A stretch of 64,000 nt of DNA from Bradyrhizobium sp. DOA9 (GTDB taxonomy: Bacteria; Pseudomonadota; Alphaproteobacteria; Rhizobiales; Xanthobacteraceae): assembly GCF_000617845.2 (NCBI RefSeq), contig NZ_DF820426.1:434001-498000 (forward strand). The letters run 5' to 3'. A program made the translations under genes and the position numbers. The notes under the pieces are model-generated. The model saw nothing but the letters and a program-made list of their open reading frames with translations. It was not told the origin of the DNA and made no database searches. Shown piece by piece: positions 35,478 through 45,175 of the stretch (positions are counted from its first letter, which is position 1; each line of letters opens with the position of its first letter).

Positions 35478-36830
35478 TGGACTGCCCAGCTGAAGTGAGA
35501 CACGATAATTACAGTGACAGGCATTTCGAGGATGACCTGTGGCAGGACGAGAAAAGAAGCGTCAGTTTCCGACAGCGTACAAATTGAAGGCGATCAAGCG
35601 GGTCGAGCGGGGCGAAGGCGTCCTTCCTGTGGCCCGCGAGCTTGGGATCTTCCGTAAGATTCTCCATGACTGGATCAAGGCCTGGAACGCCGATGGCCGG
35701 ATGGTTTGAACCGGAAGCCAGGACTTAAGCCCGGCCCCCGCAAGCTCAAGCCGCTGGCGACATACGACGACAAAGCGCTCCGCCCTCGCGCGCGCGAATG
35801 CCCGCATCGCCGAGCTCGAACGGCTGGTGGGCCGCCGGCAGATGGATCTCGATTTTTTTCAAGCCTTGCGCGCATTGGAGCGGCCGGCGGCGCAAGGCAA
35901 GCCCGCATCCGCATCATCGAAGTCATCCAAGCCATGACATCGGAGGCAACCGATTCTCACGCCGACGTGCAACGCTTCTGCAATCTGGCGGGCCTGCCGC
36001 GCGCGACGCACTACTGGCCTGTCAACAGGCGCAGTCGTCGGACCGCCGAGTGCGAGTTGCGCGACCAGCTCCAGCGCATTTGCCTCAAGCATCCTTTCTA
36101 CGGCTACCGACGTGTGGCGGCCACTTTGGGGCGCCAAGGTTCGTAAATGCCAAGAAAGTCCTGAGGCTTATCCAATCTTCTCGCGCAGCGCAAGGCGCCC
36201 TTCCTGAAGCCACCTGCGGCGCGGCCAACGGCCGTTCTCGTCCTCCCCAATCTGGTGCGCGGCCTGGTACCATCGGCCCCCGATCGAATCTGGGTCGCTG
36301 ACATCACCTATGTGCATCTCGCCAGGACCTTCGCCTATCTCGCCGTCATTCTTGACGCGTTCTGGCGCAAAGCTGTTGGCTGGGCCTTCGAGGACACGCT
36401 CGATGCCTCGCTTGCCATCGCCGCGCTGGAGAAAGCCATCGTCGCTCGGGGACCGGCCACCGGCAGCCTGATCCACCACTCCGCCCAATACGCCTCAATC
36501 GCCTATCGCCAGCGACTTGCCGATCGCGACATCACCATCAGCATGAGCAGGCCCGGAAACCCGTTCGACAACGCCAAGGCCGAAAGCTTCATGAAGAAGT
36601 TGAAGGCCGAAGAGATCAACGGCAACACCTTCATTGATCTCACGGACGCCCGGCGCCGGATCGACTGCTTCATCGCCGAGGTCTACAACAAGGAGCGCTT
36701 TCATTCGGCGCTCGGCTACCAATCGCCCCTTGAGTTCGAAACCGCGTTCGCGCAAAACAGGCACGATAACGCATCATGGCAACCGCACTGTCACTGTAAT
36801 TATCGTGTCTCACTTCGGGGGTGCAGTCCA
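35478..36830 (+). mobile_element. IS3-family element with 4-bp target duplication
   Basis: The element runs from TGGACTGC (35478) to GCAGTCCA (36830). It has a 29-base perfect inverted repeat inside each end (35492-35520; 36788-36816). The flanks carry the direct repeat ACTG (35474-35477 and 36831-36834). The borders are therefore exact. The insertion lies just past the methyltransferase stop codon. Confidence 0.92.
35539..36800 (+). pseudogene. IS3 transposase genes, frameshifted
   Basis: OrfA: GTG start at 35539, KKRQFPTAYKLKAIKRVERG, VARELGIFRKILHDWIKAWN, stopping at 35706. OrfB pieces: DSHADVQRFCNLAGLPRATH, HPFYGYRRVAATLGRQGS, then after a slip PDRIWVADITYVHLARTFAY, GPATGSLIHHSAQYAS, AESFMKKLKAEEINGNTF and RFHSALGYQSPLEFE. 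At least two breaks make it inactive, although the ends are perfect. Confidence 0.82.
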
Positions 36831-36834
36831 ACTG

Positions 36835-37597
36835 TCTTGTTTCTTGATTCAGCTGACAGCACACCTATATTCCTCTGGAGTCCGTCCTCGTCGGCCTCAA
36901 TGGCCTCACCGGAGGCTTACCCACCGGCATGAGTAGCTCAACTGCAAATCGCTTGCAGAAGCGCTCCATTACATCTTGCTTAGAATGAGTTCGATCGAAA
37001 ATCCAAAATCGCGAACTCCCGCCTCTGGATGGACCACCTCCGGCTTCATGAAAAACCCAATCTCGTATGATTACTCCTAGAGTTGCAATGATCGCGTTCG
37101 CCAAACAGGGCGGCCTTCAATGGAAGAATACGATTGACCCATTGTTTGAGATGAAGGGCCGATCTTCGAATTGATCGAAGACTGTGTGCTCTAGGTTCCA
37201 TGGCGACAAACAATTTCGCTCGTCGCAAAAGCAAAAGCGAGTAGGGGCCGGCGTTGGACCTATTTTGCGCGCCGATCGGCCATTCTGCAGGCGAGATTAC
37301 AATCCCTAAATGTCAACCTCATAGATCGCTCGCGCGGATCAGGTGCTCAGCAGGGCGCCTCTAGTGATTCTTCGATTCAAGAATTCGTTGAATAAGCATA
37401 TCAGCCAGAGTGGGCAATTGAAAGATTCGCCCGCTGCCGACCCATGTATGCGGGTTATTAGCTCAAGCCTCGATCACCCTCACACCGATCTTCTACGCTG
37501 TAGTCCATTGAATCCACAAACACGTCTACACATTACATTCCCGATTACAGTACCCTACATAGGCTTGCCAGCTACCCAGTCCCAAGCGCATCCCTAG
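36835..37597. other. No gene recognised downstream of the RiPP locus
   Basis: About 760 bases. Before the IS insertion this stretch directly followed the methyltransferase stop, so transporter or peptidase genes would be expected here. A reverse-strand frame at 37104-36865 (MANAIIATLGVIIRDWVFHE) is the most protein-like but unfamiliar. Confidence 0.45.
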
Positions 37598-38902
37598 TCA
37601 CGCTCGGCCTCCAATTTGGCTGAGGGAGCCGCTTGCACATCCATTCCATACCCGAGATGGGGGAACGCGCGCACCGCCTGGCACCGGCGGCCACACGCCC
37701 GATGGCCCGACGGTCACAACTACATTTTCAACCTGCCAGACCGCGCTATCGGCAAAACGGACATCATCCAACGAGACACCAAGCGCATGGTTCGGGTCCA
37801 GCCCTCGCATCACCAATGTTCCCCCAGTGCCATGCACATGGCGCAGAACGATTTGCCGATAGACCGGGATGCTGTCGCCATGAGCATGAGTATCATAGCG
37901 TGTCTCGAAATTGATCGGCCACCGATTGTCGCGTAGGCACACGTTCTCAAACGTCACGCGCTCCACCACACCACCCCGGCTCCTATCGCTCTTGATGCGC
38001 AAGCCCGACGTTGTGCCATCCAGGGTAAGGTTGCGCACCAGTATATCGCTAACACCAGATTTTAGTTCGCTGCCGATGGACATGCCGTGTCCCCAACCGA
38101 AATAGTTATCAATGATGGAAACGTAGCGCGTCGAACCGTTATCTGCCTTGATCGCTACATTATCATCTCCAGTGCGGATAACGCTGTGAGTTATGGTCAC
38201 ATCCTGGCTGGCACCGGGATCAATGCCGTCGGTATTGCGCGCATCGGCCGGCGCGTCAATCGTGATGCCCCAAAAAGTGGCCCCTTCGACCCGGTGCATC
38301 GCCACGTGGAAATTGGGCGCATTGCGCAGCGTGATCCCGTGCAACGTAATGTCTTGCGCGTGATCGATCTGGATCAGGCGAGGGGCGTTCTGATTTCCGC
38401 CCTCGGTTTGTGCGCGGCGGGCCAGCTGCCACCAGCTTTCAGCGCTACCCACCATGACCTCGCCACCCTGGCCGTCGATAATGCCATCGCCATAGATGCC
38501 GCCGCCCCGCGTGTTGGAAAAGTTGATGAACGGGCGGCAGCCGTCACGCCTGCTATCGATGCGGCCACAATGTCCTAAGCCCTTGTCGTAAGCAGTTGGC
38601 TCAGCGGTCGCGAAAAGCGTGGTGCCCCGCTCAAGCCAAAGCGTGACGCCGGATTTCATCTCGAGGGGACCTGACAGGAACGAGCCGCCTGCCAAATACA
38701 CCGTTGCGCCAGCGGGGCAATGAGCAATGGCCTTCTTAAGATCGCTGGTGTCGTTCTTACCAGAAGGCGTCAGGCGGGCGCAGATATTACCGGGTGCAAC
38801 AGGTTCGGTCACAGCGCGGCGGTCTTGGGCCAAGGCGGAGTGACACAGGGTCACGGCGGCAACGATGGACCACACTGCCAAGGAACAATAATGATCGGCC
38901 AT
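37598..38902 (-). CDS. Secreted polygalacturonase, glycoside hydrolase family 28
   Basis: This 434-residue enzyme hydrolyses pectic polygalacturonan of plant cell walls. A signal peptide is visible (VWSIVAAVTLCHSALAQ, cleavage near residue 26), so it is exported. The GH28 right-handed beta-helix motifs occur in order: RNTDGIDP, TGDDNVAIK, WGHGMSIGSE and LRIKSDRS, giving the three catalytic aspartates, the histidine and the RIK substrate site. The length is normal and no frameshift is seen. In rhizobia such enzymes can help infection-thread entry. No sigma-54 promoter or other symbiotic box was found before it. Confidence 0.88.
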   Translation of the reverse strand: MADHYCSLAVWSIVAAVTLCHSALAQDRRAVTEPVAPGNICARLTPSGKNDTSDLKKAIAHCPAGATVYLAGGSFLSGPLEMKSGVTLWLERGTTLFATAEPTAYDKGLGHCGRIDSRRDGCRPFINFSNTRGGGIYGDGIIDGQGGEVMVGSAESWWQLARRAQTEGGNQNAPRLIQIDHAQDITLHGITLRNAPNFHVAMHRVEGATFWGITIDAPADARNTDGIDPGASQDVTITHSVIRTGDDNVAIKADNGSTRYVSIIDNYFGWGHGMSIGSELKSGVSDILVRNLTLDGTTSGLRIKSDRSRGGVVERVTFENVCLRDNRWPINFETRYDTHAHGDSIPVYRQIVLRHVHGTGGTLVMRGLDPNHALGVSLDDVRFADSAVWQVENVVVTVGPSGVWPPVPGGARVPPSRVWNGCASGSLSQIGGRA

Positions 38903-39267
38903 GATTATCTCAGCTTTCTTTCCTCAGTTGTGTTTCCCACCATGTGACCCTCGGGGAGATTATGGCGTAACCCGAACGCACGAATACCCGCATTAGTCTG
39001 CCGTTTGAATCAAGAGCGCTATCCTAGGCAGAATTGCAAGACATCGGGCGATTGTTATCTCTTGGGGGTTGCTTTGGTCTCGCGTCGCCGCGAGCGGCTT
39101 CTGACTCGGATGTGGGGCGGGACGTCTTTATATCCCTCTTCTTGGTTAGCTCTCGACGCTCACCAGCTCGAACCTGTTGCGGAGCTCGCGCGCACTTCAA
39201 CTGCCAAGACTTCACCGCTCCTCAACAAGGGAGGGGTGCAGGTCAGGCCCCCCGGCCAAGCGTTGCA
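38903..39267. other. No gene recognised
   Basis: About 365 bases between the polygalacturonase gene start and the truncated paralog. No sigma-54 element on the reverse strand and no conserved frame were found. Confidence 0.4.
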
Positions 39268-39330
39268 CTATGAAGCGTCAACACTAGAGAGCTCGCGTTG
39301 ACCAGCAGTCCGTTCAATGCGACGATTCAT
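39268..39330 (-). pseudogene. Truncated paralog of the secreted-protein gene at 39716-40393
   Basis: The reverse-strand frame MNRRIERTAGQRELSSVDAS stops after 20 codons. Its first eleven residues match the MNSRLERAAGQ start of the gene at 40393, and the 180 bases upstream match too. It is a duplicated promoter and gene start whose body is lost. Confidence 0.6.
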
Positions 39331-39512
39331 GCGATCCCTTCTTTGGAGGAGACCTATTCTCCTGAGATCCGATTAGCAACAAGCGGGCCATGGTCGCGAA
39401 AGGTGAAAACCATGATACTCCCTGCAGCACAGCGTTCTTTTCCGCGTTATCGTCTCAAACATTGTCGGTCGCCTCACATCAAAGGTCGGAAGTCACGCGA
39501 GTACGTCGCTTC
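39297..39512 (+). repeat. Direct repeat, copy 1
   Basis: About 215 bases similar to 40361-40572. Shared blocks include GAAGTCACGCGAGTACG, GATTAGCAA and GCGAAAGG, plus the start of the coding frame. Copies differ by substitutions and small indels. Confidence 0.65.
39375..39390 (-). promoter_or_regulatory. Sigma-54 promoter of the truncated paralog
   Basis: On the reverse strand TGGCCCGCTTGTTGCT keeps GG-N10-GC. It is 46-60 bases before the ATG at 39330. It is the counterpart of the promoter at 40445-40460. Confidence 0.6.
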
Positions 39513-39715
39513 AGTTGCAGCCGTCGTACCATCGAAGGGCCCACCCGACGGATGCGGCCCTTCGCGTCGTAGCTCAACTCGCCGCGGCCCCTCGGTTTGG
39601 TCGCCAAAGGGTCTGCATTAGAACAGGGCGAATCTGCTTTCTTGCAGATCAAGTTCGCCTCGGTGAGGACGTTCCCCGCTATCGGCAAGCAAAGCGCGCG
39701 CGCCGCAAAGCCTTC

Positions 39716-40393
39716 CTACTTGCAGACCTTCTTGCAGCGACCGATAAGGAACGACTGAACGCTGGCTGAAATTCTGAGGTTGCTGGCGGCGGTAGCAAAT
39801 GCCGTGATGCAGGCGGCGCGATCACCTCCGGCACCGCTTAAACGAGCTTGCGCGTTCAAGCGATCGACATAATTCTGCAGGTTCACGTTACAGATCATCG
39901 AGGGTTTCCCACTCTCGAGCATCAGAGCGTGATCTTGGGCATTCCAAGCCCCCGTCAGGTCTAACTTCCCCTCGCAGCGCGAGTGTCTGACCGTGATGTG
40001 CAGCCCGACCGTCTCGTTGAAGGTGGTATGAATGTCGGGACTATTTTGCGTCAACTCGCAGATCCAAAGCTTGCTTAGGCCGAGGCCCTTGCAGAGTCCG
40101 GAGTTGGCAGCGTTGCCGTAAAGTGTGAGAGCATCGCAACTTGGCACCTTCGACTGGGCGAGCGCCGTTCCGACAAGCGCAAACCAACACGCGAAGGCTG
40201 CGGAGGCTCGCGCGATAGAACGAATGCGACCTCCTATAATCGGCGTTTTCTGGTAATTGGGGCTTCTCCAGGTGTTACCGTCTGAACTCTTTCGAGCGGC
40301 TCCGTGGTGCCCTGCGAGCCTCCAGGGAATCGGACCGTTTCTTACGGAGGCTGTCCAGAGTTGACCCGCAGCCCGCTCAAGGCGACTATTCAT
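39716..40393 (-). CDS. Putative exported protein of unknown function, cysteine-rich
   Basis: A protein of up to 225 residues that I do not recognise. A hydrophobic segment ending in alanines (RASAAFACWFALVGTALAQS, about 61-80) looks like a signal peptide preceded by a long basic N-terminal extension. The mature part has eight or more cysteines (SCDALTLYG, LCKGLGLSKLWICELTQNS, SRCEGKLDL, MICNVNLQNYVD, ACITAF, RCKKVCK), suggesting disulfides outside the cytoplasm. It starts at ATG 40393 after AAGAGG. A sigma-54 promoter lies 52 bases upstream, so expression in symbiosis is likely. Its promoter and start are duplicated at 39.3 kb. Confidence 0.65.
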   Translation of the reverse strand: MNSRLERAAGQLWTASVRNGPIPWRLAGHHGAARKSSDGNTWRSPNYQKTPIIGGRIRSIARASAAFACWFALVGTALAQSKVPSCDALTLYGNAANSGLCKGLGLSKLWICELTQNSPDIHTTFNETVGLHITVRHSRCEGKLDLTGAWNAQDHALMLESGKPSMICNVNLQNYVDRLNAQARLSGAGGDRAACITAFATAASNLRISASVQSFLIGRCKKVCK

Positions 40394-40572
40394 GTGACTA
40401 CCTCTTTCTAGTTTGGAGCAAACCCATTCTCCTGGGACCGGATTAGCAAGAACCGGGCCAGGCTGCGAAAGGCGAAAACCTTGATATTACACGCGGTGCG
40501 GCGCTTTTTCTCGAGTTATCGTTTCGGACATTGTCGGTAGCCTCATCAATTGTTGGAAGTCACGCGAGTACG
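40361..40572 (+). repeat. Direct repeat, copy 2
   Basis: Partner of 39297-39512. It covers the sigma-54 promoter and first codons of the exported-protein gene. Confidence 0.65.
40445..40460 (-). promoter_or_regulatory. Sigma-54 promoter of the exported-protein gene
   Basis: On the reverse strand TGGCCCGGTTCTTGCT has GG and GC ten bases apart. The fact that both copies of the duplicated region keep this element while drifting elsewhere supports its reality. No TGT-N10-ACA site was found nearby. Confidence 0.75.
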
Positions 40573-41340
40573 TACCTGCGCTAGCAACCGTGGTTTCCGC
40601 CGGAGATTGCAGCGCGGTCGCGCGTTCTTAGCAAAGGCCAACGGCTCGTTGTAGCTGAGTTTGTGCTGAGCAGCGGTGGGTATCCTTGGGAAGGATCATC
40701 GGGCATTACGAAGAAGATCAACGAACGGCGGCGCCCAGGCAGCTTATCGGGTGGGTGGTGCGAATGAACATCATCTGTACCGCGTGTTCATGAACACGCA
40801 AATGGCCGCAAATTCAACACGAGCAAGAATTCATTTCGGAAGACCAAGCAAACACGCTGTTTCGCCGCTGGAGGTGCCGGCAATGGATCACGTCGAGCCG
40901 GATGTCCTTATCAGTGTGCCACGCGCCACGGAAAGCAGCCTCCCACGCAACATTTACCCGCTCCTTGGACAGCCGACGACTACGGGAATGAACCATGACT
41001 CAGCAAGGGAACGCTCGCCGTGGAGTAACTCCCGGTGGCAAGCGATGAAGACGCACGGATGACGTGGCGGAGACTTTAGGTCTGACCGCATGCGAGTGGG
41101 ATTGCGTATTAGCTGGGCTGTAGTCGCCCCTAAAGAATACAGCATCGCGCCGATAGTGCGGCAGGACTTGCTGGCCAAGCAAGGCTTGGCGGTCCCCCAG
41201 CTAGCGGAGCAAGCGCGCAGTGCCGCCCTGTCGTCAGGAGCTGAAAGCTGAGGTGCCGCTTTACGGGCTCAGAGCTGTTGAGTGGATTGGCGCGTTCGCC
41301 AGAGAGCGATTCCATGATGCCTGTCGCAAGGAGAGGCGCG
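40573..41340. other. No gene recognised
   Basis: About 770 bases. A frame at 40676-41062 (128 codons) lacks known motifs and a ribosome site. IS-like scraps begin at about 41340. Confidence 0.4.
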
Positions 41341-42180
41341 GATTGGCCGAGCGCTTGCTATCGCTAATGGATCGAAGCGGTAAAGCTTGTCAGGGAGCGC
41401 GGTTGTCGGTGGCGCAAGCCGGCCGCGACCTTGGGGTTCATGAGAATGTACTGCGCAATAAGTGAGGGAGTTTGGCTCTGATCCGGTACAGCCGTTCCCC
41501 GGCCATGGGCAGATGAAGCCCAAGCAGCAAGAGATCGCGCGGCTGCGCTGTGAGGTCACTAAGCTGAGGGGACGGGCGGGATACCCTAAAAAGCGGCCGC
41601 AGCCTTCTTTGCGAAGGAAGCGACATGAAGTTCGCCTTCGTCGCGAAGCACCGGCGATATGGCCGGTGCCTGGTTATGCGATGCGCCGGGGGGTTCGCGG
41701 TCGGGCTTCCATGCCTGGCTGAACCGCTCTCCCAGCGCCAGATCCCGCAGCGACGAAGAGCTCGGCGGCATGGGCAAGGCCAGCTTCGCCGCCAGCGACC
41801 GCACCTATGGCGCACGCCGCGTGTATCGTGACCTGCTCGCCGACAGGGCGGATTGCGCCTGCACCGGTTGAGCGGGTGATGCGCCTGCAAGGATTGAGGG
41901 CACGGCCGCGACCTCGGCGCTTGCCGAAGGACAGCGGCGGTCGACAGCTCGAGACGGTGCCGGCCACCCTTCTGGACCGGCAGTTCGCCGCCGAGCGTCC
42001 GAACCAGAAATGGATCGCCGACTTCACCACGCCGCGTTTGTCTCAGACGTTGCCGGAGTGGCCCATGCTACAAATGATGCTGTGGTCGGCCATCAGGCAC
42101 TGGAACTGTTCGCTGGTGTACTGGCTGCCCTGGTCGGAGTGATGCAACAGCGCATCCGGTTTGCCGCGCTGCCACAAAGG
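41341..42180 (+). mobile_element. Scrambled fragment of the IS3 element
   Basis: OrfA text (LSVAQAGRDLGVHENVL, QPFPGHGQMKPKQQEIARLR) and OrfB text (FHAWLNRSPSARSRSDEELG, RTYGARRVYRDLL, RPNQKWIADF) match the copy at 26.1 kb. After 42030 the sequence switches to an inverted piece: on the reverse strand KPDALLHHSDQGSQYTSEQF is read at 42175-42100. The element has suffered an internal inversion and loss of both ends. Confidence 0.75.
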
Positions 42181-42299
42181 TACAGGGTAGGGGGTATAGG
42201 CGCGCGAACGACGCAGCTCCTTCGGCAGAGTCAACCAAACGACATTCAGAATTTCGTCGAGGCCTTCGCGGATGCTCGCCGCTAGGCCGGGCCATTGCG

Positions 42300-42714
42300 G
42301 GTCGGTCGACGCTTGAGATTGCGGACCAATTTTTCGGCCTTATCGGCGTCATCGACTCCCGGGCGTCCACATCCTCGGGCGCGACGTCGCCGAGGAGGGC
42401 CAGGGCCTCGCCATCTCCCGCGAGTAGGAGGGAATGCACGCCCGTGCGCAGGACCTGGTCACCCAGGAACTGTGACTGCGCTCCGATCTCTACATCCGCC
42501 GCTCGGTCGAGCACCAGGTCGAAGTCGAACGCTGGACACGGCTCGATCTCCAGCTCGTTCGTGACGCAGGCCGCCACGGCGTCATCGATCTTGCTTCCGA
42601 TCCGGCCCTGCAGCCAGATCAGGGCCACCCCGTCGTTGCGGAGGTAACGCGACGTTGCGACTGGCGGATCGCGGACATCGTCGGCGGAGAGGAGGCGACC
42701 ACGTCGTACCACCG
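42300..42714 (+). pseudogene. Possible conjugative relaxase remnant
   Basis: A frame with LRSDLYIRRSVEHQVEVERW, TRLDLQLVRDAGRHGVIDLA and similar charged text precedes a traG remnant. This resembles the C-terminal part of DUF3363/VirD2-type relaxases, but stops interrupt it and the match is weak. Confidence 0.35.
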
Positions 42715-43540
42715 CCATCGGACATCAACCGCACCAAGCCGCTGATCCTCCTGCTCCTCACCACATCGGCCGCGTCTAACGGACGACCTCCAGGCCAAGG
42801 TCGGCCGGCGGCGGCTTCCTGATGCTCGACGAATTCCCCGCGCTCGGCCGGCTTGACTTCTTTGAGTCGGCGCTCGCCTTCATGGCCGATTACGGCAACA
42901 AGAGTTTTCTGATCGCCCAGTTGCTGAACCAGATCGAGAAGGCCTGCGGGCCAAACAATTCGATCTCGACAATTGTCACGTCCGGGTCAGCTTCGCGGCC
43001 ATTGACGAAAGGACAGTCAAGCGGGTGCCGACGTAAGGGGATGGCGACCGAGATGAAGGTGATGAAGAACCATGCCGGCAGCCGCCTCGCACCTTGGCTT
43101 GATCACCTCATGGTGTCTCGGTAGGAGACCGCCCGGCCACTGCTGACCCCCGGCGGGATGATGCAGCTCCCACCATCGCGTCATGATCTGGCGACTCTCC
43201 ATCCGATCCGCACCAAGAAGGGCGCTATTACGACGATCACAGCTCCAAGAGCGCATCCTGGCGCCGCCGGTGCTGAGCAAACCCAAGGACAATCGACCCG
43301 ACGATCGGAGCTCGCGGCCCCTGCCGTCGCGCTCGCCTGCGGCGCCGCTCGCGGCCGACGATCAAATGGACGTAGAGGCGGATCCGAAGACGGCCGACCG
43401 ACGGCGGCAGCCGGACCTTGATTGCCATAGTGGGGAAAAGAGGGAGCCGCTCGACAACGAATTCGCGCCGGACCTTCCTACGATCTCGACGACGATGCCG
43501 CGCAGATCTTGCGCATGAACGACCTGATGCATGGCGTAGC
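42715..43540 (+). pseudogene. traG: Conjugal coupling protein TraG, C-terminal remnant
   Basis: TraG/VirD4 ATPases link the relaxosome to a type IV secretion channel. The text PSDINRTKPL, FLMLDEFPALGRLDFFESAL, FLIAQLLNQIEKACGPNNSI, then RPLLTPGGMMQLPPS, HPIRTKKGAI and ILAPPVLSKPKDNRPDDRSS follows the normal order. It moves through all three frames with several indels. The Walker A half is absent. This is clear evidence that the region once belonged to a conjugative element. Confidence 0.8.
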
Positions 43541-43578
43541 GCGCCAGGCATCGATCGATTGCGCGCCGATCTCCGATT

Positions 43579-44017
43579 GTGAGGCTGGTGCGACGGCACC
43601 AAATAAGAAAAGCCCAGGTCTATCTCGATCCGGAGGTCATGAAGACCCTATCATCCTACGCTGCTCGGTGCGAACAGCCGATGTCACTCGTCGCCGAAGC
43701 TGCCATCGCTTCCTTTCTGTCGCCGGACGCTGACGGACGGCGGGAGGCCGCCATTGCTAAGCGGCTCGATCAAGTCGATCGCCGCATCGCGCCGCTTGAG
43801 CGCGAGATGGGATTTCGGTCGAGACCCTGGCATTGTTCATTTGGTTCTGGCTCAGGGCAACATCGCCACACCCCGGGGCCGGCTGCAAAGGCGGCGCGGG
43901 CGCAGGGAGCGCGCGGTTGGACAATTTCATAGCGGCACTGGGAGCCGGCGGCTCAGTCAAGGGCTGAAGCTGCGGCAGGAGATCCCGGAGTATGTTCAAG
44001 AGGGAGATCCGATGTGA
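43579..44017 (+). pseudogene. Ribbon-helix-helix (CopG-type) gene of a tra/trb cluster, frameshifted
   Basis: IRKAQVYLDPEVMKTLSSYA, SLVAEAAIASFLSPDADGRR and AIAKRLDQVDRRIAPLEREM are typical of the small regulator encoded between traG and trbB. After about 43825 the frame changes and continues to LKLRQEIPEYVQEGDPM. No trbB follows; a two-component system lies immediately beyond. Confidence 0.65.
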
Positions 44018-44089
44018 GATGGCGGCCAAATAAATCGGAATGGACATCAACTGCATGTTGACCGGGACGCCGGACCACGCGCTGCTCCA

Positions 44090-45175
44090 CTAACGGCGTC
44101 GCCAGTTGCTACCGTTGCCGTTTCCGTGCGGCAGATTGACTTGGGCCCGCAGCCCGCAGCTCATGTTCGTCAAAGTAACTTCGCCGCCGTGCGCCCGAAT
44201 CGCCGACCGGGCAATCGACAGGCCAAGGCCTATCCCTCCATTCTCGTTGTAGCGTGATGAATCCAGCCGGACGAACGGCTCAAACACTCTCTGCAACTGA
44301 TCGCTGGGCAAGCCAGGTCCCTCGTCGTCAATCGTAATGCAGACGTGCTCATCGGCAAGCTCCAAGGCGACACGTGCGCAGTTGCCATACTTGACGGCAT
44401 TGCTCATGAGGTTGGTTAGGGCGCGTCGCAGCAGAGCCGGTCGGCATCGATAGTGCAGGTGGCCGTCCGCAGCGACGCCGACGTCCCATCCGACCGCGGC
44501 GAGATCGTTTGCGACGCTTTCTATCAGAGAGACTAGATCGATGATCCGCGACTCGTCGGGCACGATTTCGTCACGCGCGAAGCTTAGCGTCGCATCGACG
44601 ATGTGCTGCAAATCGGTCAACGACCGGACGATAACCTCTCTGGCCTCCGCATCCTCGATCATTTCCGCCCGCAACCGGGCCACCGTGATTTGCGTGCGCA
44701 GGTCGTGAGTAATGGTTGCGACCATCGACAGCCGATCCTCCAGCAAGCGCGAGAGCCGCTGCTGCATGAGATTGAAGGCATTCACCGCCCGAACGATCTC
44801 GCTTGGTCCCGACAGCCGTGATAGCTCTACCGCCTCTCCGCGCCCGAAACTATCCACCGCGTCGACCAGAGCCCTTAATGGACGCGTGATCCAGCGGGCT
44901 TCCAACAGTAAGACCAGCACGACGTACAAAACGCCCGGCAGTGTATAAGATCGCAACATGTTCAAACAGGGGGCTTTCGGCAGCCCCAACGTCGCTATTC
45001 GGCTGAGCAAAGTGCCGTCTGCCGGTTGAACAAAGACTCTGGGGTGCTGGACGGCGCGGTCGAAAAGGCGGTCGGCACGGAATACGGCGAGGGCCCCGAC
45101 CTGGGCCATGAGGAGAGAGGCGACTACAAAGAACGCAAGTCGGCCAGCCAACGAGCCAAAGAACATGCCGATCAT
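44090..45175 (-). CDS. Membrane sensor histidine kinase
   Basis: A 361-residue sensor kinase. Two membrane segments (about 12-32 and 80-92) flank a short periplasmic stretch of about 45 residues. A HAMP-like linker (ARWITRPLRALVDAVDSFGR) follows. The phospho-acceptor box ITHDLRTQITVARL holds His157. The ATPase domain shows NLMSNAVKYG, DEGPGLP and GIGLGLSIARS. Its ATG overlaps the stop of the response regulator gene as ATGA, so the pair is translationally coupled. The signal is unknown; a divergent outer-membrane protein gene may be a target. Confidence 0.9.
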   Translation of the reverse strand: MIGMFFGSLAGRLAFFVVASLLMAQVGALAVFRADRLFDRAVQHPRVFVQPADGTLLSRIATLGLPKAPCLNMLRSYTLPGVLYVVLVLLLEARWITRPLRALVDAVDSFGRGEAVELSRLSGPSEIVRAVNAFNLMQQRLSRLLEDRLSMVATITHDLRTQITVARLRAEMIEDAEAREVIVRSLTDLQHIVDATLSFARDEIVPDESRIIDLVSLIESVANDLAAVGWDVGVAADGHLHYRCRPALLRRALTNLMSNAVKYGNCARVALELADEHVCITIDDEGPGLPSDQLQRVFEPFVRLDSSRYNENGGIGLGLSIARSAIRAHGGEVTLTNMSCGLRAQVNLPHGNGNGSNWRRR

